From positions 516,792 to 580,791 of the forward strand of contig LEKQ01000001.1 of NCBI GenBank assembly GCA_001443005.1: a stretch of DNA of 64,000 nucleotides. The letters run 5' to 3'. The position numbers and the translations under genes are program-made. Positions 61,660 through 64,000 of the stretch are shown piece after piece. Position 1 is the first letter of the stretch, and each line of letters opens with the position of its first letter. Origin of the DNA: a bacterium GBS-1 (GTDB lineage Bacteria; Synergistota; GBS-1). The notes beneath the pieces were generated by a model that saw nothing but the letters and a program-made list of their open reading frames with translations, had not been told where the DNA came from and did not search any database.

Positions 61660-63306
61660 ATCTATGAAATCTAGCAAATCTCTAATAACGGAGGGGTCAT
61701 CAAGCGATCTTAAAAGCTCTTTTCTATTCTTAAAAGGTCTCCTCTCAAGGATTCTCTTAGCCCTTCCTTTACCTACCCCCGGAATGGCCTCTAAGGCTGA
61801 TAAAGGAACGCTATTTATCCTAAGCGGTATAGGTAGGGCTGTTATAGATCTATGACCGTGATCCACAACGAAAACATCCACTTCCTCCCCCACCTTAAGA
61901 GGCATAGGAATACCCACAAGAAGAGGGTAACTGCCCAAAGCTCTTCCAAAACTTATGTTGCCCTTGACTTCCTCAACTATAACGCCCCTAATTACCGTTC
62001 CGAAGGGAGCAACCTTTCTGAGCATAGGAAGGTCTACCTCCTCCCTAACCCTCCTCTTCCAGGTCTCAAAGAGCTTTTTATTTACCTTTGGGGGTTTATG
62101 CCCTAACATCTCATAAAGAGGAGTCTCCTCAAATACCATAACCTGCCTTATATTTATCCTCCTTAAGAGCAAATCCCTTTCCAAAACACCCTTTAAGAAG
62201 GCGAAGTTCAACTCATAAGTATTTCTGCTTTCACCAGGAAGCCCATAAAGAAGATTAACTCCGGGAAGAAGCTTAGGAAGCTCCCTCCCCTCCTTCCACC
62301 CACCAGCTCTATTTATTATCTCTATCGCCTTAAGGGACTCTCGAGGAGTAGCCTTAAGATTGTTCCTCTTTATAACGATAGGGTCAGCGCTCTCAAGCCC
62401 CAGGGGAGCGGTATCTCCAGGAGTGTTATACCTTGATATGACCCTGGCTATCTCGAAGCACTCATCCTCATACTTAGCTATATACCATGGATTGGCATTA
62501 TCCATGTGAAGAACCTTAAGATTAGGCGCAACCTTTCTTATCCCTCTATATAGAGCATCGATAGCTCCAACGTTGGGACGCCCTTCAATGCTCATATAAG
62601 CGAAGAGATTAGGCTGCCTACCTAACCTAAAGGCTCGACATCCAAAGCTATACAAAGCTGATATCTCCTCGATAACATCCTCAGGAGGTCTATATTCAAC
62701 CGTCCCCAACAAGGCCTCGGTGCAGAATGAACAGTGGACTTTCCTCTCACACCCTCTTCCAGTTTCAACCTCACATATAACCCTGGGAAAGCTTTCGTGC
62801 AAGGTGATGATGGAAGCCCCTAAAACCGCCCATCTTTTCAAATCAGCATAGCTCCTTTTAGCCATTGGGTTGGTCAAACCTTTAAGGTGGGAATCCAAAA
62901 CCGCACAAGGGTCCCCTAAGGCCAAGAGGTCAAAAGGCAGGTCTTTCACTCCCTTAGCTAACTTTCCACCTTTAAGAGAATAGCCATGCTTTATAGGACC
63001 ACAAAGAAGTTTAAAGGGACGGCGAACCGAAAAAGATATCTCCTCAAGCTCGCTTAAGGTAAGGGGCGTTCCCCCTCTATATCTACCAGGAACAGTTAGG
63101 CCAGCTATCACCACAAGCATATCATAGGAGTTTAGAAAGCTAAACTTATTCTCTTTCGCCCTCCAGGAATCAACCGTTATATAATCAACCTCTACACCAT
63201 GGGAGAAGAAAACACCAGCTATATACCTTGGATAAGGGGATATGTAGGGGGGAACCCCAAAGCAAGCGGGCTCGTCAACATAACCATCGAAGATAAGCGC
63301 TCTCAT
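61639..63306 (-). CDS. Radical SAM protein with C-terminal TRAM-like and HhH domains
   Basis: 555 residues. N-terminal B12-binding-like Rossmann domain (1-170), radical SAM core (about 180-430) with a cluster motif of unusual spacing, GRGCERKVHCSFCTEA (C-x5-C-x2-C), then a TRAM-like barrel (about 435-505) and a helix-hairpin-helix (about 510-545: LSALEAIPGVGKGRAKRIL). This matches the family known as COG1031, which I recall as mainly archaeal and uncharacterised. Nucleic-acid-binding modules suggest RNA modification. Overlaps azlD by 4 nt. Confidence 0.85.
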   Translation of the reverse strand: MRALIFDGYVDEPACFGVPPYISPYPRYIAGVFFSHGVEVDYITVDSWRAKENKFSFLNSYDMLVVIAGLTVPGRYRGGTPLTLSELEEISFSVRRPFKLLCGPIKHGYSLKGGKLAKGVKDLPFDLLALGDPCAVLDSHLKGLTNPMAKRSYADLKRWAVLGASIITLHESFPRVICEVETGRGCERKVHCSFCTEALLGTVEYRPPEDVIEEISALYSFGCRAFRLGRQPNLFAYMSIEGRPNVGAIDALYRGIRKVAPNLKVLHMDNANPWYIAKYEDECFEIARVISRYNTPGDTAPLGLESADPIVIKRNNLKATPRESLKAIEIINRAGGWKEGRELPKLLPGVNLLYGLPGESRNTYELNFAFLKGVLERDLLLRRINIRQVMVFEETPLYEMLGHKPPKVNKKLFETWKRRVREEVDLPMLRKVAPFGTVIRGVIVEEVKGNISFGRALGSYPLLVGIPMPLKVGEEVDVFVVDHGHRSITALPIPLRINSVPLSALEAIPGVGKGRAKRILERRPFKNRKELLRSLDDPSVIRDLLDFIDLPDEGD

Positions 63307-63620
63307 CTCAGTAAAATATTAAAGGAGAAGTGAGATACTATCCCAACCATGATAGAAATTCCTAAATTTCTCCACTTTCTATAGGAAAGAAAGACCAAGA
63401 CTAAGGCAAGAAGACTTGTGAGTATCTCTCCAAGCTTAGTCGGAAAGCTAACAAGAGAAGTTAAAAATAGCGCAGAAACAATGGCTGTAGACGAATGCTT
63501 CAGGAAATTACTGCTTTTTACTATATTCCCAACCGTTCCCTTAAACCGCATGGGTAGAAACCTCATGAGATAGGTTCCAATAGCAACTATAACTATAACA
63601 ACCAGATAGCTTCCTCTCAA
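63303..63620 (-). CDS. azlD: AzlD-type branched-chain amino acid exporter subunit
   Basis: 105 residues from TTG 63620, which follows AAGGAAGGAG and overlaps the azlC stop; the longer frame lies inside azlC. Membrane helices LVVIVIVAIGTYLMRFLP, TAIVSALFLTSLV and ILTSLLALVLVFLSYR. The TYLMRFLPM motif is typical of AzlD. Small subunit of a two-part permease. Confidence 0.88.
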   Translation of the reverse strand: MRGSYLVVIVIVAIGTYLMRFLPMRFKGTVGNIVKSSNFLKHSSTAIVSALFLTSLVSFPTKLGEILTSLLALVLVFLSYRKWRNLGISIMVGIVSHFSFNILLR

Positions 63621-64000
63621 GCCTCTCTCCTTCCTTTCACCTTTAACGCAACTATAGGGGCTAAAACCCCTGCAAGCAATATACCTAGGTGAGCATGCCC
63701 AAAAAAGTGAAAAAACAAGGCTATAGTGCCACCAATTAACGCGGAGAGCCATCTACCTTCCCCAAGGTTCAAAATCAATAGTATGAAGAAGAGGGATGTG
63801 AGCGAAAACAAAAGCGAGGATGACAAAGACTGATAATGAAGCAAAGCATCTCCGCCAAGGGCTCCGATCAAACTACCTGCAACCCAAGAGATATAGGCTC
63901 CAAGCACCATACCCCATATAAACCTCTCATCATCAGGAGCTTTTAGCAATGAAGCGAAGACTTCATCCGTTAGCCCAAAAGCGGTTAGATAAGGGAATCT
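63617..64000 (-). CDS. azlC: AzlC-type branched-chain amino acid permease (5' end outside window)
   Basis: C-terminal 127 residues; the frame is open to base 64000. Family segment PYLTAFGLTDEVFAS, then WGMVLGAYISWVAGSLIGALGG and further membrane helices. Large subunit of the exporter formed with AzlD. Confidence 0.9.
   Translation of the reverse strand, partial: RFPYLTAFGLTDEVFASLLKAPDDERFIWGMVLGAYISWVAGSLIGALGGDALLHYQSLSSSLLFSLTSLFFILLILNLGEGRWLSALIGGTIALFFHFFGHAHLGILLAGVLAPIVALKVKGRREA

Noticed and set aside
61639-63306. Archaeal origin of the whole window
   Set aside because: Only the radical SAM gene looks archaeal; ribosomal proteins, IF-3, RecR, FtsEX and Mla are all bacterial.
1-64000. 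CRISPR arrays, insertion sequences, prophage, tRNA or rRNA genes
   Set aside because: No regularly spaced repeats, transposase, integrase or structural RNA signatures were seen; the non-coding gaps are too small to hold them.

Overview
The window looks like a chromosomal core segment of a diderm, strictly anaerobic, probably thermophilic bacterium. A diderm is suggested by the MCE/MlaD-MlaE-MlaF set, RlpA and an FtsE-FtsX-EnvC chain. Anaerobic life is suggested by the FprA flavodiiron protein and the GlpA-type dehydrogenase with its NAD/FAD oxidoreductase and DUF1667 partner. The DNA is moderately AT-rich, arginine is coded mostly by AGA/AGG, coding strands are purine-rich, and genes are packed with very small gaps. 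A Synergistota-like lineage, or a neighbouring deep phylum such as Atribacterota or Thermotogota, is my best guess; this is inference from gene content, not a placement.

Layout. 1-4.4 kb (minus): an S55 (SpoIVB-type) protease leads an MlaE-MlaF-MlaD lipid transport operon. 4.5-6.8 kb: a bifunctional nuclease gene (plus) meets an M20 hydrolase and a racemase-like gene (minus). 6.9-9.3 kb: LemA and a DUF2207 membrane protein (plus), ending tail to tail with a PAS-GAF-GGDEF cyclase (minus, to 11.5 kb). 11.6-15.2 kb: guaA and rnr (plus). From 52.3 kb down to 15.2 kb lies an essentially unbroken 37-kb minus-strand block: rpsO, pnp, dut, rnj, uppP, maf, DUF5693, csaB, split transketolase, ftsE, ftsX, envC-like, DUF951, rlmH, ybaB, recR, PIN/TRAM, ispF, rlpA, gltX, a GT2 glycosyltransferase, thrS, a pseudouridine synthase, infC-rpmI-rplT, pheS-pheT, a coiled-coil gene, zapA, cvpA, mutS2, an FtsA-like ATPase with extra C-terminal repeats, a protein kinase-UvrD helicase fusion, cheW and HD-GYP. 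52.5 kb: fprA (plus). 53.7-58.0 kb (minus): DUF6282, a GntR/FCD regulator, an orphan histidine kinase and a secreted alkaline phosphatase. 58.1-61.7 kb (plus): glpA, oxidoreductase, DUF1667, methyltransferase. 61.6-64 kb (minus): azlC (partial), azlD and an archaeal-type radical SAM/HhH protein.

How it works together. Most of the block is translation, RNA decay, envelope growth and division. The least expected part is 15.2-25 kb, where division and recombination genes (ZapA, CvpA, MutS2, FtsA-like) run by an 11-nt or shorter overlap or a 3-nt gap into a single polypeptide carrying an intact eukaryote-like Ser/Thr kinase and an intact UvrD-type helicase, followed by CheW and an HD-GYP phosphodiesterase. 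I consider this the best candidate for an undescribed system. Regulation is readable in several places: sigma70-type promoters, often with an extended -10; an infC leader that can form a terminator or an antiterminator and an AUU start for infC; an rpsO leader hairpin whose loop can pair with the Shine-Dalgarno; and a palindrome over the glpA -10. All five convergent gene pairs overlap at their 3' ends. No tRNA, rRNA, CRISPR array, insertion sequence or prophage gene was seen, and no gene-free stretch exceeds about 200 bases.
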